A stretch of 64,000 nucleotides of DNA from Rhizophagus clarus (GCA_015698045.1 BLAL01000236.1:620001-684000); one strand, 5' to 3'. Numbered from the stretch's first letter, positions 1-12,533 are shown. Numbers and translations: made by a program. The notes: generated from the sequence alone by a model not told the origin.

Positions 1-34
1 TAATCTTTAAATTATCAAATTATCAAATATCATA

Positions 35-2073
35 ATGAGAAAATTCAAACCTTTAAATTTAATTCCTATTTCTCGTGATGGCTCTTATCCTCATATTAGA
101 TCTCAACGAAATGAATCTAGTTCCCGTTCCCAATCTCATCAATCTCGGCATCAAACTCATATTAATCGATCTCGTAGTCGCTCAAAATCTCGCTCAACGA
201 CTCGTCAACCTCGATCTCGCCCATCTCGATCCAAATCTCGTTATTATCATTCCGAATCCCAACGATCGTGTTCCCATCGCTCTCGCTCCCCTCATCGTTC
301 CCAACGATCGCGTTCCCATCGCTCTCGCTCCCCTCATCGTTCCCATCATTCTCGTTCTCATCAATGTCGATCTCGCTCCCCTCATCGTTCCCATCATTCT
401 CGTTCCCATCAACGTCGATCTCGATCTCGCTCTCATTCCCCTCATCGACATCAATCACGCTCTCAATCTCAACATAATCGAAATTATCAAAATGTCTCTA
501 GAGGGAGATCAATTACAAAAAGTAATATTGTTTTATATTAGTGCTAATTAAATTTCATTTTACTTATACTATACCAATTTAACGTTATTGTTATAGGATC
601 CTTAACCGATCTATCTTTAACAATTCCTTCTTCTTCACCTCCAGCGAGCGGTAGTATTTCTTTCACGTTTCTTTACTTACTTGCACGTAAAATTTTTTAT
701 ACTAAATGATTTATATTAAATACTGATTTATAATAGGTGCTAACAACAGAGAAGTCAGTGAATTAAGAAGCATGATTTCAAATCTTACCAAACGTGTGGA
801 AGTGCTAACGGAAGAAAGAACGAGTGAAGGACCAAGAAATAGAAGCCTATCCCCAGTTCTGTCCAGAGAGAATCGGCGTGCCCTTCCTCCAATAACTGAT
901 AAAAATTTCAAAAAAACCGTTCATGTAAATATATCTTTATTTTATTAAATATTTCTCTTTTGTATTGATCGTTAAAAAATGAGTGTTATATTAAATAGGA
1001 TGAGGTAATCCATATTATAAACAACCTCGATTCGTTGATTCTTTTCGACACGTCAAAGACATTTAGTAAACAAAAAAAGTCGATAAATAAGAAGCTTCTA
1101 CCAGCCGTCAAAGCAGCGATACCTCCTTCATTAGAGGTATACGATACAGAACTTTTAAAAGTAATAAAACAGCTACACAAATCACGGTGGGAGATTTGGA
1201 AATTAAAAAAGGAGGGTAAGATAGATGAACACAATAAACGGCAACACATGACATCGAGGAGAGATCAGGTGTGAAATTCATTATTTAAAATGACAATGTA
1301 TATAATCTATTAATTATTTTAATTTACTCTTTAATAGAAAATGACAAGAAGACGCAAAGGTCTCCAACACATGATCTTCACGCAAGACAGCATTCTAGAT
1401 GATTGTCGTCCTGAAAATATGACTAGGGAAGTATTTATTAAAGGCAGTAAATACCGCAGAAGTCCATTCGGATGAATGGTCTACTGAAGACGAAGTTCTG
1501 GCAAATGAAGAGCGTAACGATAACATAAGATCAGGAAGGTTGATAAGTACAAATTCTGTAATTAAGATTCACAATAAGGAGTGGAGGTCTTCTAGAGTAC
1601 GTAAAGTTGCGAAAGTTTAAAACATAGGCGTTTATGCTAATAAGTTATAAATTTATCATTAGGTTAAAAGAATCTTATTTCGAGCGGATGAGATCGGAGT
1701 AAGCATCGGAACCGGGTTAAGTCGCAAACGTTACCGTCTAGACGATATCGATAAAAAAAGCAGACCAACACAAGACATGGCTAATTGGTGGATATCATCA
1801 AGGTGGATTGAACCAGAATCTGATGATGATGATGATGATGAGGATAATGACGGTGATAATAACGATGATGATAATAATGGTAATGATAATAATAACGATG
1901 ATGACAATAATGGTAATGGTGATAATAACGATGATGGCAATAATGGTAATGCTGATAAAAATGATGGAACTAATAAAGAACAAAACGATGATAATAATGG
2001 TAATTTAGAAGTAGATGAGCACCAAGGTCCCTTTTACTTAGAAGTACCGGTCAATATCAGAAGACGTACATAA
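35..2073 (+). pseudogene. Spliced Arg/Ser-rich repetitive gene with acidic Asp/Asn tail, one frameshift
   Basis: Six exons can be joined by GT-AG introns with matching phase: 35-521, 597-650, 737-924, 999-1268, 1338-1614, 1663-2073. Exon 1 encodes a long RS/HRSRSPHRS-type domain like those of splicing factors. Exons 3-4 hold a charged helical segment (motif AVKAAIPPSLEVYDTELLK). Exon 6 ends in runs of Asp and Asn (DDDDDD, NNGNDNNN) from GAT/AAT repeats. Within exon 5, near 1442, one extra G shifts the frame; dropping it restores an open frame to the end. The middle segment resembles a repetitive protein family I remember from Rhizophagus genomes, probably transposon-borne; that is memory and no search was run. 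Function is unknown. The antisense open frames over exon 1 are shadows of the repeat. Confidence 0.6.
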
Positions 2074-2453
2074 ATTTAGGTATTTGTTTCATCATTTAAA
2101 ATCAACTGCTTGTATTTTGAGTGATTTAAATTCCGTTGTTTATAAATTAACTCTCTAATATCGTTTCTATCCTATCAATCTCTTTTGGTTATTTTATAGC
2201 CATTTATAAGTAACATGACGAGATAAATATGATTTTAATATATTTTATATAAACATTCTATACATAATAATAATATAATAATAAGAACAATATAGTAATA
2301 TAATAATAATAATATGGACAATATAATAATATAATAATAATAAATATATCATAAATTGCAGTATATATTATAAAATAATAGCATACATATTATATATCAT
2401 ACATATTAAATATTAAATATAAATCAATTATCGAAAATGGAAAAATAAAATAA

Positions 2454-2665
2454 AACCGGACAATAATAGTAATTATGAATTACGAGAAAATTGATAATAG
2501 AAAGATCCGATATATAAATCGGCATAAACTATTTTTGAAATGTTTATACCGAGCTAAAAAACCGGACAATAATAGTAATTATGAATTATGAGAAAATCGA
2601 TAATAGAAAGATCCGATATATAAATCGGCATAAACTATTTTTGAAATGTTTATACTGAATTAAAC
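2454..2665. repeat. Tandem duplication of a 106-bp unit
   Basis: Two nearly identical 106-bp copies lie head to tail (2454-2559 and 2560-2665), both starting AACCGGACAATAATAG and ending in TTTTTGAAATGTTTATAC plus a short spacer. They sit in non-coding AT-rich DNA rich in AATCGGCATTCCGATT-like short palindromes that lead up to the transposon end at 3096. Confidence 0.8.
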
Positions 2666-3096
2666 TTGGCAATCTGATTTTAGGAGATTTGGCATGATTA
2701 TTTAAAAATCGGCGTTCTGATTTTGCGAGAATTAGCAATTATAATTTTAAAACGGTATTCCGATTTATGTCGATAAAAATAAAAGAATTTCTGATTGCCA
2801 ACAATACGTGCCATAAAATTGGCAGCAAAATGCCATAAATAGGACAAATATAGCTATAAACCGGCAGTCTTATTTTTAGCTATCGACATATTTGTCTGAT
2901 TTGTGGCTTTTTAAAGCCGATTTTATGGCGCGAATTGTTTGTGATCGGAAATACGTTATTTATGAACAAAAAATCGGAATGCCGATTTTGGCAGATTTTG
3001 CGAAAATCGGCATTCCGATTTTAAAATAAACATATCCAAAAATCGGTTAAAAATCGGACTGCCGATTTTTGACGATTTTTTTTCATTTGACCTGTG
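2666..3096. mobile_element. Terminal segment of a non-coding CACAGGTC-type element
   Basis: The segment is built of short inverted pieces (AATCGG...CCGATT) and ends in TTTGACCTGTG at 3096, the same terminus as the elements at 29798-39413 and 40712-41074. It interrupts the minus-strand ATPase gene beginning at 4814: the open frame runs into the terminus and stops. I could not find the opposite end (no CACAGGTC to the left), so the left border is arbitrary. A related end occurs at 11738. Confidence 0.55.
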
Positions 3097-4814
3097 CAAT
3101 GGAATTTACACCTTTATTATTATTAATTATATGTTGTTCCAACAATCCCTTAAGTATATCTTTTTTCTCTGGAATCATCACCAAATCATTAAAAGCATCT
3201 ATGCTAAAAATAATTTCTTTGACATTCGAGACATTAAATTGACCCCATACCTTCAATGCAAAACTGAATCCATATACTAATGCAGGTGCAAAATATTCAT
3301 CATTTTTCTTAAGATAACCATTTTCTCCAAGCAATTCAATATCACACTTATTTGGTGGACTAGCATTGTACATTGGATAGTCAGGATTCATGGTAGCAAA
3401 ACTTTGTTGATTAATCATAACACGTCCATTGGCTTTTATCTTTTCCACTACCAAACAACCACCCACTTGCTTCCAGCGCATTAATGAGCCCTCATAACTC
3501 TTATAGTGAGTTCCCTTAGCAAGATCAAAAAATAGCTTTCCATTCTCGTTAATGAGTCCCTTAAGGTAATTGCTTTTTTCAGCATAATCCAATGAAACAA
3601 CAGGCAAATCAGAGAAGTTTCTATCCCCTTCAAATTCTTCAATATTGCGTGTTACAGAACAATATTTGAATCCATGTCCATCATAGTCAACTACTTTGAT
3701 TTTTATTTGAAATATCAACACCTCTTTTTTATTACTTCTTTCAACTTTTACTTTTGCTGAAGAAATAGTGCCACCAATTTGCTGATTGGACATGTTACAA
3801 TGACTATAGGCAGTTTTCCAGTAAATTTATAAGTAAATAAATGGTGATTTGTAGAAAATAAAAAATCTTTTGTCTTAGAATTTGAAATTATAAGAAAAAA
3901 AAATATACTTACTAATATACTTCCAAACCAGCAGTATAAAATGCCCATAACATTTTAAATGAAACTACTTTGTTTGCACAATACTTTTTACGAATTTCAA
4001 TTGTTTGATCATATTCATGTTTAAGAAATCAGATCAAGTGTTTTAGGTGATTCTTCAGATCAGATATCTTTTCTGAGGGTTAAATTTCAGTCAGTTTATT
4101 TTAATTGATCAATACGACTATGGATGAGATCATATACCTTCATCGTGTTTTTTTTCTAATACAGGCATAACATGAAACAAATCTTGAGCTTCGACACTAG
4201 GTGTTTCATTGAAAATGTTATTGTTGCTAGCGTCACGAAAGACATCTTGCAGATATTCGATCAATGGCTGGGAACTAAGTTCAAGATATGTTTTGAAAAG
4301 CTTTTTGTAAACAAAGTAAACAACCTTAAAGGGAGGATTGAAGCCTTGTTTTTGGGTGTTAAACATCGGGTTGCGTACTTTTCCTCCCCAACGCTCATCC
4401 ACTTTCTCTTCATAGCAAGGCCACCTCCAGTCTTCCTTATGAACTTTGTCATCAACTGAAATGTCTTTGAAATATTATGGTTTATGAAATTGAAAAAAAA
4501 TAAAAATGAAGGAAAGCAAAATAGGGCTGAATACATAAAGACCATGGAAAAAAAAGATATGTACCATGTGATTTTACAAAAATTTGAACTGGCGTTTTTG
4601 AATTGTTTACAAATCTTTCATCCACTTTAAGTTCGGGGTCTAAGTCAACCTCTTCTCCTTGCTTATGGAGTGTAATCTGGCTTAAACTAATATTTTTAAA
4701 CTGTTCTGGTAATTCATTCTTAATTGATTTTTTCAAATCATCCACATCTCCCTCGTTAAAAATGACTTTAACTGATTGGCCATCTCCATATTTAACCCAA
4801 ATTTTATAAGGCAT
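3097..4814 (-). pseudogene. Crinkler-like N-domain / AAA-ATPase gene, 3' half lost to a transposon
   Basis: Four exons join in phase: 4814-4565, 4455-4138, 4072-3913, 3803-3097. Exon 1 (MPYKIWVKYGDGQSVKV...) has the look of the ubiquitin-like header of Crinkler (CRN)-type proteins of fungi and oomycetes. The last exon contains GFSFALKVWGQFNV and EIIFSIDAFNDLVM, which I recognise as the region before the AAA+ ATPase core in large fungal AAA proteins (DUF7025-type); this is family recall. Walker A and B would follow but are missing, because the frame runs into the CACAGGTC terminus at 3096. Exon 3 has an in-frame TGA at 4031-4029 (LKHLI*FLKHEY), where CGA (Arg) is plausible. A broken host or multi-copy gene is the best reading; role unknown. 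Confidence 0.6.
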
Positions 4815-4845
4815 TATTTTATGATAGAAAGAAGTTGCAAAAATA

Positions 4846-5917
4846 TCAACTACATCCTATAATAAAAATAATGATGTATATCCACCGATTTGCAGAATTG
4901 CATGTGAATATGTGATGGTTGATGAGGAAATACCTAATACAGATCAGCTGATATGCGGCCTTAAACTTTGTGCAAATCCAGAGAAAAAAAATTAACCGTT
5001 TATTGTTAATGCATTGTATTAGATTTTGATAGTAAAGAAAATAATTTTTATTCTCATATTTTGTTATGAGGACTTTATTAAATTTTAAATTAGAAAACTT
5101 CATATTATTCATAAATATTCATCCCTGCTCGATATTTTTTGGTAATAGAGATTCTGTAAGATTTGAATGTTTATTAAAAAAACATATTATTTCATTAGCA
5201 GCTTTATTGTTTAATTTATGGTTTGTTACTAATAACATTAGATCTTTATAAGCATCATTAAGAAATTTCGTGTGATTTGTGGAATTAGAATTTTCAGATT
5301 TTTCAGAAATTTCAGGCTCTTCAGATAAATCTAGTATATTTTCAAGGTTATCTTTAAAGCTCATTAGGGCAATGACATATATTAGCTAATATTTTAGGGG
5401 GTGGGGGGTAAGCAAAAATCTTAGATTACACGATTTTTAAAAAATATGATTGGTTGCACGTGACCAAGATATCTTACCTGGGGGTGGGGGGATAAACGCC
5501 CATAGTAAAAAAATATTAGCTAATATATATATGTCACTGCCATCATTGATATCTCTGATATTAAATTGCTTTGTATACTTTTATGATATGTTTTGTATAT
5601 CATTATCATCATCTTCCAACTAAAATTATAAGCCAAATGAGTTAGTATTACTGAACTTTTTAGCTTAAAAGTTTAAAAAGAATAACCTGAAATAATATAA
5701 TTACCTCAACTTCATTATTTTTATACTCACTACTTTGATTATTTCTTGTATCCATTTCACTGTTATATTCTTCTTCATTATTTTTATCTTCATCTTTATC
5801 TACTTCTATTTCTATTTCTACATATTTTAAGCATTTTTGAGAATGTTGAGTATATGCAAAACATTGACTAAATGTTCGCATACATATAGGGCATTTGAAA
5901 TTCATATTAATTAACAT
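4846..5917 (-). pseudogene. 5' part of a zinc-finger transposase-like gene
   Basis: Exon 1 (from ATG ~5905, or 5917) encodes a CX2C zinc finger (CPICMRTFSQCFAYTQH) followed by an acidic tail, ending at a GTAATT donor near 5702. Exon 2 resumes after TTTTAG near 5627, is interrupted by the MITE at 5367-5543, and continues as MSFKDNLENILDL... with the segment NKAANEIICFFNKHSNL. That segment resembles the N-terminal region of tnp2/Plavaka-type transposases of Glomeromycota (from memory). One TAA precedes the MITE and one TGA follows it (NIEQG*IFMNNM, 5119), both in frame. Beyond about 5000 the similarity fades. It is a dead fragment; the catalytic domain is absent. Confidence 0.5.
5367..5543. mobile_element. 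Small palindromic MITE with G-runs
   Basis: About 175 bp bounded by inverted repeats: GGCAATGACATATATTAGC at the left and its complement (TATATGTCACTGCC) at the right, sharing the inner word TTAGCTAATAT. Inside are two direct G-rich tracts, GGGGGTGGGGGG at about 5397 and 5480. It splits an exon of the transposase relic. I could not settle a target duplication. Confidence 0.6.
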
Positions 5918-6160
5918 GTCAAATTTAATGATAAAAAGTGTTGAACTTTTTTTAACCCCTTTTTTTAATTTAGTGATAATTATTATAATATCATTAACAA
6001 GTATATATTGTTTAGTTTATTGAAAAAAAAAAAATTCTAATTTCATTTAAAAAAATTTCAGTTTTCCATTTTTCCATTTTTTTTTATTCCATTTAAAAAA
6101 TTTTGTTTTCCCATTTTTTTCATCTTTTTTTTTTAAAAAAAAAATTCAAATTAAAAAAAA
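5918..6160. other. AT-rich spacer with poly-A/poly-T runs
   Basis: Long T and A tracts (for example near 6010-6160) and no reading frame, repeat family or RNA gene that I can support. Confidence 0.6.
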
Positions 6161-6807
6161 TATGTAGACTGATGACGAATTAAGAATGTTAATAAATACT
6201 ACCACTCACTTGGTGGAGGTAGTTGCAAACGGGTCTGGTAGACCTCCATTGTGGCCAAAATCAATCAACAATTTAGAACAAGTTATATGGGATGGCAGGC
6301 CAGTAAAAAATTTCATGGAATTGTGAAAGATTATCAGGTAAATATTCAATATTATATAATACTGTTATTACTTTTTCAAAATAGGCTAATTTTACATAAT
6401 CTTTGTTAGTTAATGGAATTATCCCTTAATAAAGATTGGAGAGGAAGACAAACGAAAAATGGAGAGAGGTGTTATTTAAAATTTAGAGAACGCTTTTGGA
6501 AAAAGCCAAGTAAATATTATTTTTGAATCTTGTAATGTAATTTAATTTTTAAATAGTATTAATTCTAAATAATATTTTAGGATCTCAATCACAACAACAA
6601 TAACCACAACGGGTACAACAGTTACAAAGTCAATAATAGCTGCAACATCAGCAGCAGCAACATCAGAATAATTGGGAAGTGGTTCAGAATTAGCAACATC
6701 AGGATCAGAAAGTAGATCAGAATCAGCAACATCAGGATCAAGAAGTTGTTCAAATACTTGATGATGAAGGTGACTTGTCAATCAAGCCTAGCAATTTGGA
6801 AAATTGA
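6161..6807 (+). pseudogene. Decayed Myb/SANT-like small gene with Gln-rich tail
   Basis: Three exon-like pieces join at GT-AG sites: about 6161-6340, 6413-6512 and 6583-6807. The second piece (DWRGRQTKNGERCYLKFRER, then FW) and the junction FWKKP match the layout of exon 3 of the intact gene at 48391-48997 (GRWSQEGERYYRQFRTRFW, DRPG). The start reads ATG TAG ACT GAT GAC, where the intact gene type has W-T-D, so Trp has become a stop. The third piece encodes a Gln/His tail in which several CAA/CAG codons have become TAA/TAG. It ends with ILDDEGDLSIKPSNLEN. It is probably the accessory DNA-binding gene of a dead transposon. Confidence 0.5.
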
Positions 6808-7847
6808 TAATTAGTTAATATTATTCATTTGAATAAAAATATTTTTATATTATCATAATTATAAATTATCTTTGACTGTTTATTATACCAAATATTTTAC
6901 TATTAGTATTAACAACTTTATTATAAAGGTTAAATCGCCAGATGTCTATCTAATTCGTGTTATAAAGATTTAATTGTAAAAAATTTTATTTATAAACATT
7001 ATATTACAATACGTATGTCATAATATAATACGCCTGTCATAATGTCAGCATTCTGATAATTTAATTCACAGAAAAATATAATTAACAGCTAAATGCTGTC
7101 ATCACTTATAATATGAATAAGAAAATCATGCAAATTTATATGTTTATAAATAAATTACATTACGCAAATTTTCATGTTAATACGTATTAATAAATTGGAA
7201 ACTGGCTGTGTAATTTAACCAATAATGGTAATAGTTATGAATGGATGATCAGCCAAATGGCTTTTGTGAATGATCAGCCAAGTGCTTTGGTAATTAAAAA
7301 ATCAACATGTAATTATATATGATTTTTTTTATAAAGGCGATAATTATTCCCACTTTTTATTAACAATTCAATCATACTTCCACTTTTGTTATTTGTATTC
7401 TCTATAAGAGATATGAATAACAAAATTAGGGGTATACAACAATGGTCTTTATAAATTGATGATATTTTTCAATATTTCATTAATTTGCGCTTTTTACGAG
7501 TTTTTAATTTTTTTTTGTAGCAAAATATTGCAATAATTTTTTCCATTTCTGCATTCACTTTTTAAGAGTTTTTAAATTTCTTTTTATAGCAAAATATTCA
7601 ATAATTTCTTCCATTTCTCACTTTTTACGAGTTTTTAAATTTCTTTTTGTAGCAAAATATTGCAATAATTTCTTCCATTTCTGCAATATTTTGCAAGTTT
7701 TTTTTTTTTAGTATAGAAATGACGTTATGGTAGCTTACCTCCTTTTTATAAATTTCTGGTTCATGTATTTTCCCTTTTTTTCTAATTTGTAGTTCATCTA
7801 TTATCCCATTTTAATAAAAATATTTCATTGAATTTTTTCTTTCAAAG
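6808..7847. repeat. AT-rich non-coding stretch with a ~66-bp triplication
   Basis: No gene is visible. At about 7488-7690 three copies of a ~66-bp unit occur (core TTTTTACGAGTTTTTAAATT, then AGCAAAATATTGCAATAATT). Around 6990-7120 short words such as CTGTCATAATGTCAGCATTC resemble 17230-17330, suggesting leftovers of one transposon family. Confidence 0.5.
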
Positions 7848-9285
7848 ATGGCTACCAAGTGACATAAGAATAAAGGTAAGGAGATTTCTAAAAATAAACA
7901 TATGAAAATGTCTGAAGATAGCGTCAAAGGTATATGTATATATAATATATAATATAACATATTTTTTTATAAAAAAATTATATATATATTAAAATTATAT
8001 TTTATTGTTAAAGTTAGTAGAAAAATGATCAAAAAACTTTTAAGATATGATTCACAAATAATTTCAAAGATAGATACACTTATTAATGACCAAAAAGATA
8101 TCAAAAATCATTTGAAAGATGTAGAAAAAAAACTCAGTGACAACAATAACAAAACTAATAATACAATAGATCATGATTACATAAAAATAATAAGATGAAT
8201 ATTGTTAATATGAAGTTTATGCCTCAAAGTTTATGCCTCAATGCTAATATTGTTTGATTAGAATCTTGTCAAAAAAGTTGCAAAAAATTTATTTGAAAAA
8301 TCAATTTATCCATCTCAGGATGAATATAGAGACACAACCGAAAAATTTCTTAAAAATGAAAATCCAGAATTTTTGAGTAAGTTTAGAAAAAATGAATGGA
8401 TTCTGTTCTACAAGAGAAATATTATTCAAAACGTAAGTTAAAGCAATTTTGATCATTATTAAAATTTCTTATTAATAATTTTTTTTTAATAGTTGACTAA
8501 ACAACATAGAGCATAAGAGACACGTATAGTTAAGGGGTAAAAGATGTGATGTACACCATATTTGAATAATACAGATGCAAATTACCATCTGTCAATTTTC
8601 AAAATGTGACGTGGAAAATACAAGAGTAGAAAAACAAACCCAAAGTAAAACAATATTATAAAAACCTCTTTAAAGGGTGAAGAATGTCACTGCGACGTAT
8701 ATATCGTTAATAATTGAAAATTGCGCAATGAAAATAAAAATCTATCAAAAATATTAATAGCTTATGCTATTAGTATTTGTAAAATATTTTTGAATCCTGG
8801 AAATCAGGATATTCATATGAACAAAAAATTACTAAAACCAAAGATAATCAAAAACTTAGTAAGTTTTAATTTAAATTTTATAAGATGTTAGTTACTTAAT
8901 TACAGTTATTTATTTATTTTTTTATTTTTTTATTTTATTTTATTTTTTTTTCTAGCAAAAGCTAGAAAACAAAGAAAAGTTTTTATGTTCTGAGAATGAA
9001 GATGAACCCTCATCAACTGATGCTGACAATAGTAAATTAGGTAAAGGTGCTAACGATGATAAAAGTACTAATGATACTGATGGTAAAAATGCTGATAATG
9101 GTGAAAGTGTTAATACTAATAGAAATGGCAAAGGTGCTAATACTGATAGTAAAGGTGGTGAAGGGACTAGTATCAAAAATAATAAAGGTGAAGGTATTTA
9201 TGATTCTGATGGATCATATAATACTGAAGAAGAGGACCAGTATTTAAGTAGTTTATTCGATAATTACGAGTTGCATAGAAGGTAG
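7848..9285 (+). pseudogene. Decayed multi-exon acidic/coiled repetitive gene
   Basis: It starts ATG GCT ACC AAG TGA CAT, so codon 5 is a stop (Arg plausible). Pieces follow after AG acceptors: about 8012-8206 (MIKKLLRYDSQIISKIDTLI, helical), 8261-8432 (YPSQDEYRDTTEKFLKNENP, then EWILFYKRNIIQN), a damaged stretch to about 8860, and 8957-9285. The last piece is an Asp/Asn/Gly/Lys-rich tail (DADNSKLGKGANDDKSTNDT) ending LFDNYELHRR. The order of a short Lys-rich start, helical middle, WxxFYxRNIIQN motif and acidic repeat tail fits a repetitive gene family I recall from Rhizophagus. Function unknown; this copy cannot be translated intact. Confidence 0.5.
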
Positions 9286-12200
9286 TTTTTTTATTATTTT
9301 TTTTTTATATTTTTTTTTTATATATATTACATATATATAATAGTTATTTTTATTATAATAATAAAATATATAATACGTATTGTAATAAAGCTAGCTTAAC
9401 GCAAATTTGTATAAAATTATGATAACAAATTAATTACAATTTATTTTTTATACAGATAAATTTTTTTTTTTGGTAATAGAAGGCAATAAACTGCTTAAAA
9501 TAAATTGAATTTAAAATTCTGTTATAATTTTTTTTAGTTGTGTCAGAAAATTTTTAAATATTTAATATATAAATTTACACACTTGACGCAAAATTGCACA
9601 CTTATGTAAATTTATTATTTAAATTTGTATTTTATAGTTACAATATATAAACTTTAATCTATATCAAATATTTTATAAATACGGTAATTTATGCTTTGTA
9701 CCTTTTTTTTAATCAGATAATTATAATTGAGGTCATAAATATTACTTTTTAGATAACAAAATATAAATAATAAAAAGGGCAAATATTTTTGTTAAAGGCA
9801 AATTTTCTGATATTATAATTGTCCAGGGTCTTAATGGTCTTAATACAGATTATTTTAGATATTTTCTGGCCAATCAAAATTAGGCTGATCTTGCACGTGA
9901 TTTATTTAATATGCATATCATACACACATCTTTTAACCGTGGTCTTTTCTGTTTATTTTTTATTTTATCTCTTTCTTTTATTTTGTTTCAAGGAATTTTA
10001 TTCTTCTGTTTAATATTTTTAAATATAATATATATTTATATATATTTCCATAATTTATTGCTTTACAGGTACAAAAGTATTTGTTTATTAATAATACTAA
10101 TTGCGCTTTTACTTATACCATAATACTAACGATATTATCCATATTTCCTTTATTCTTTTTGCTTATATCTTAATATTTACCATGTTTCCTTTACTTTTTA
10201 CCTTAATACTAATGATATACTAACTATGTTTCTTTTACTTAATACTAAACAATACAAACTATGTTTCTTTTACTACTTTAACAAATATTAACTTTATTTC
10301 TTTTATTTCTTTACTTTAATACTAACGAATACTAACTTTATTTTTTTTATTTCTTTATTTAATACTAACAATAACAATTATATTTCTTTAATTATTATCT
10401 TAATACTAATAATGTTTCTTTAACTCTTTTATCTTAATACTAATAATATTAATAATGTTACTTTTATCTTTGTATATTTCTTTTTATTTGTATCCTTAAT
10501 GCTAACAATATCAATACTACTAATATTTACTAGAAATATTGATGCTAATAGTTGTTTCTTTACTTTTTACATCTAATTATATTGTTACTTTTCCTTTTAT
10601 GTAATTTATTTAAATATCTGAAATTTTTTTATAATTTAATAAAGTTACTTTTATTTTGAATTATATCTAATGCCCAATTATTATATAAGCTCAAATATTA
10701 AAAATAGCATCATAAATTTTAAAATGATACAAAATATTACGTTAATATTAGAAACTCTACATATCGTAATATTTCAAAATGTTTTAAAAAGTTACAAAAT
10801 ATTATTGCTTATGAAAACTTGCGGCGGGTCTGAAAACCTACAAAATATTATGTAAAATTACAGATTATTACAAATTGTAATATTGTGAAATATTACGAAT
10901 CAAAATTACAGATAAAATATTATGAAATATTATGCCTGAAAACCTACAAAATATTGTGTATTATTACAAACTATAAAATTACAGAATACTACAAATCATA
11001 AAATTACAAAGATTTACACATCATAATACTTTAAAATATTTTAGAAAGTTATGAAATATTATATTTACGCAAACTTTCAGCAGATCTGGAAACTTACAAA
11101 ATATTTTGATGCGTAAACTTATGTAACTTTTCACACTATAAAATTTTTTGATGCAAAGAACTCAAGAAACTGAAATTTACAAAAAAAAAATAAAGAAAAC
11201 GTTAGAAAAATAAATAAATAAAAAAAAATAAAAAATAAAATAAATTCCTTTCATCTTTAAGCTGAAATTCAATTCCAGAAAAGTATCCTCTAGAAAAATG
11301 AAATGCAGAATTCTGAAAGAAAGATTTAAAAAAAATAAAAAAAATTATTTTTTTAAAAAAGCAGAAATTTAACAAAAAAAATACCAGATTGATTAAAATC
11401 TGATTAATCTAATCATTTGTGTGATATTTGTTTAATCTGATATTATCTGACAGATCCATCTGAATTATCTAAAATCTGTTCATTCACAATCCAGATCATC
11501 CAATCTGTTCAAAAACAGATAATAGATTGAACAGATTTTACCAGAGCATACCTTTATTTGTATGCACTATTTAAAAATTGGAATGCTGATTTTTTGTAAT
11601 AAATCAACAATACTATTTGTTACCTTTTCACGCTAAAAAATCAGCAAAAAATTAGCAACAAATCAAACAAAAATATTTAAAAATCAGATAAAAATTAGAT
11701 TCCCAATTTTTGGCAATTTTTTTTTATTTGACCTGTGTATATAAAATATATTAGTGTATAAATAGTAATTTTTTATGTATATGTATTATATGGTATCACC
11801 CTTTATTTGATTATGTGTTTATTTAAAAACATTATTAATATTAATATTAGTATTTTCTTTTATTTTTTTAGATGTAACATTTTTTAAATGATTTTAGTTT
11901 TTTAATGATGATTAAAAACAAGATATAATTTTTTCATCTTTTTTTTATTTTTTTAATAAAATGTTTACTAACATTTTGCTTATTTCTGTTTTCTTTTTCT
12001 TTAGATTTCAGGTAGTTGGATACTAAATTTTTTTTTCTTTATTGATTTTTTTATAAAAGATTTACTAATATTTTCTTATTTTTTTTTTCTTTTTCCTTTA
12101 AGCTTCAGGTAGTAAAACACTAGGTTAAAACTTAGAAGATAAAATATTTAAAATTTGTTTATTAATTTCTTTAGTAAAATATTTACTAATATTTTATTTC

Positions 12201-12525
12201 TTTCTTTTTCTTTGTTATTAATTTTGATTTCTCTATTTTATACTAATCTTTTTATTCTATATTCTGTTTCTATTCCTCTTATTCTTTGCTTCCTACTAAT
12301 TAGAATTGAACACAAAACTTTAAAAAAAGGATTAAAGAAATAAAAATTATATATGGAAAGATACAGTAGAGTTATGTAAAAGGAAAAAAAAGGAACAGAT
12401 GAAGGATGAAAAGAAAAAGAAAAGAAGCGAAATTTTTAGGTGGAAGTCAAAATATATTTTATTGTTTCTTTAGAATAACACATTTTACTATATATAGTAT
12501 AATGTTATATGATATGTTGTTTAAT
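9286..12525. other. AT-rich non-coding transposon debris
   Basis: Nothing coding is convincing. 10100-10560 is built of TACTAACAATATTAAC-like words; 10690-11130 of AAATATTAC/GTAATATTT palindromes; 11370-11560 of AATCTGATTAATCTAATCA-like inverted words. A TTTGACCTGTG terminus ends at 11738, as at 3096, and 9865-9925 resembles 33105-33165 (CCAATCAAAATT...CACGTGA), so part of this is an old CACAGGTC-type element. Confidence 0.5.
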
Positions 12526-12533
12526 ATCAAAAT

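Noticed and set aside
162..458. Antisense acidic open frame over the RS domain
   Set aside because: It is the complement of the Arg/Ser codon repeats (TCGxxx/GATxxx) and a shadow of the real frame.
9819..10123. Hydrophobic short frames
   Set aside because: T-rich sequence giving Phe/Leu/Ile/Tyr runs, within transposon debris.
12155..12343. 62-codon hydrophobic open frame
   Set aside because: It is made of T-rich low-complexity DNA (Phe/Leu/Ile only) and has no neighbouring gene structure.
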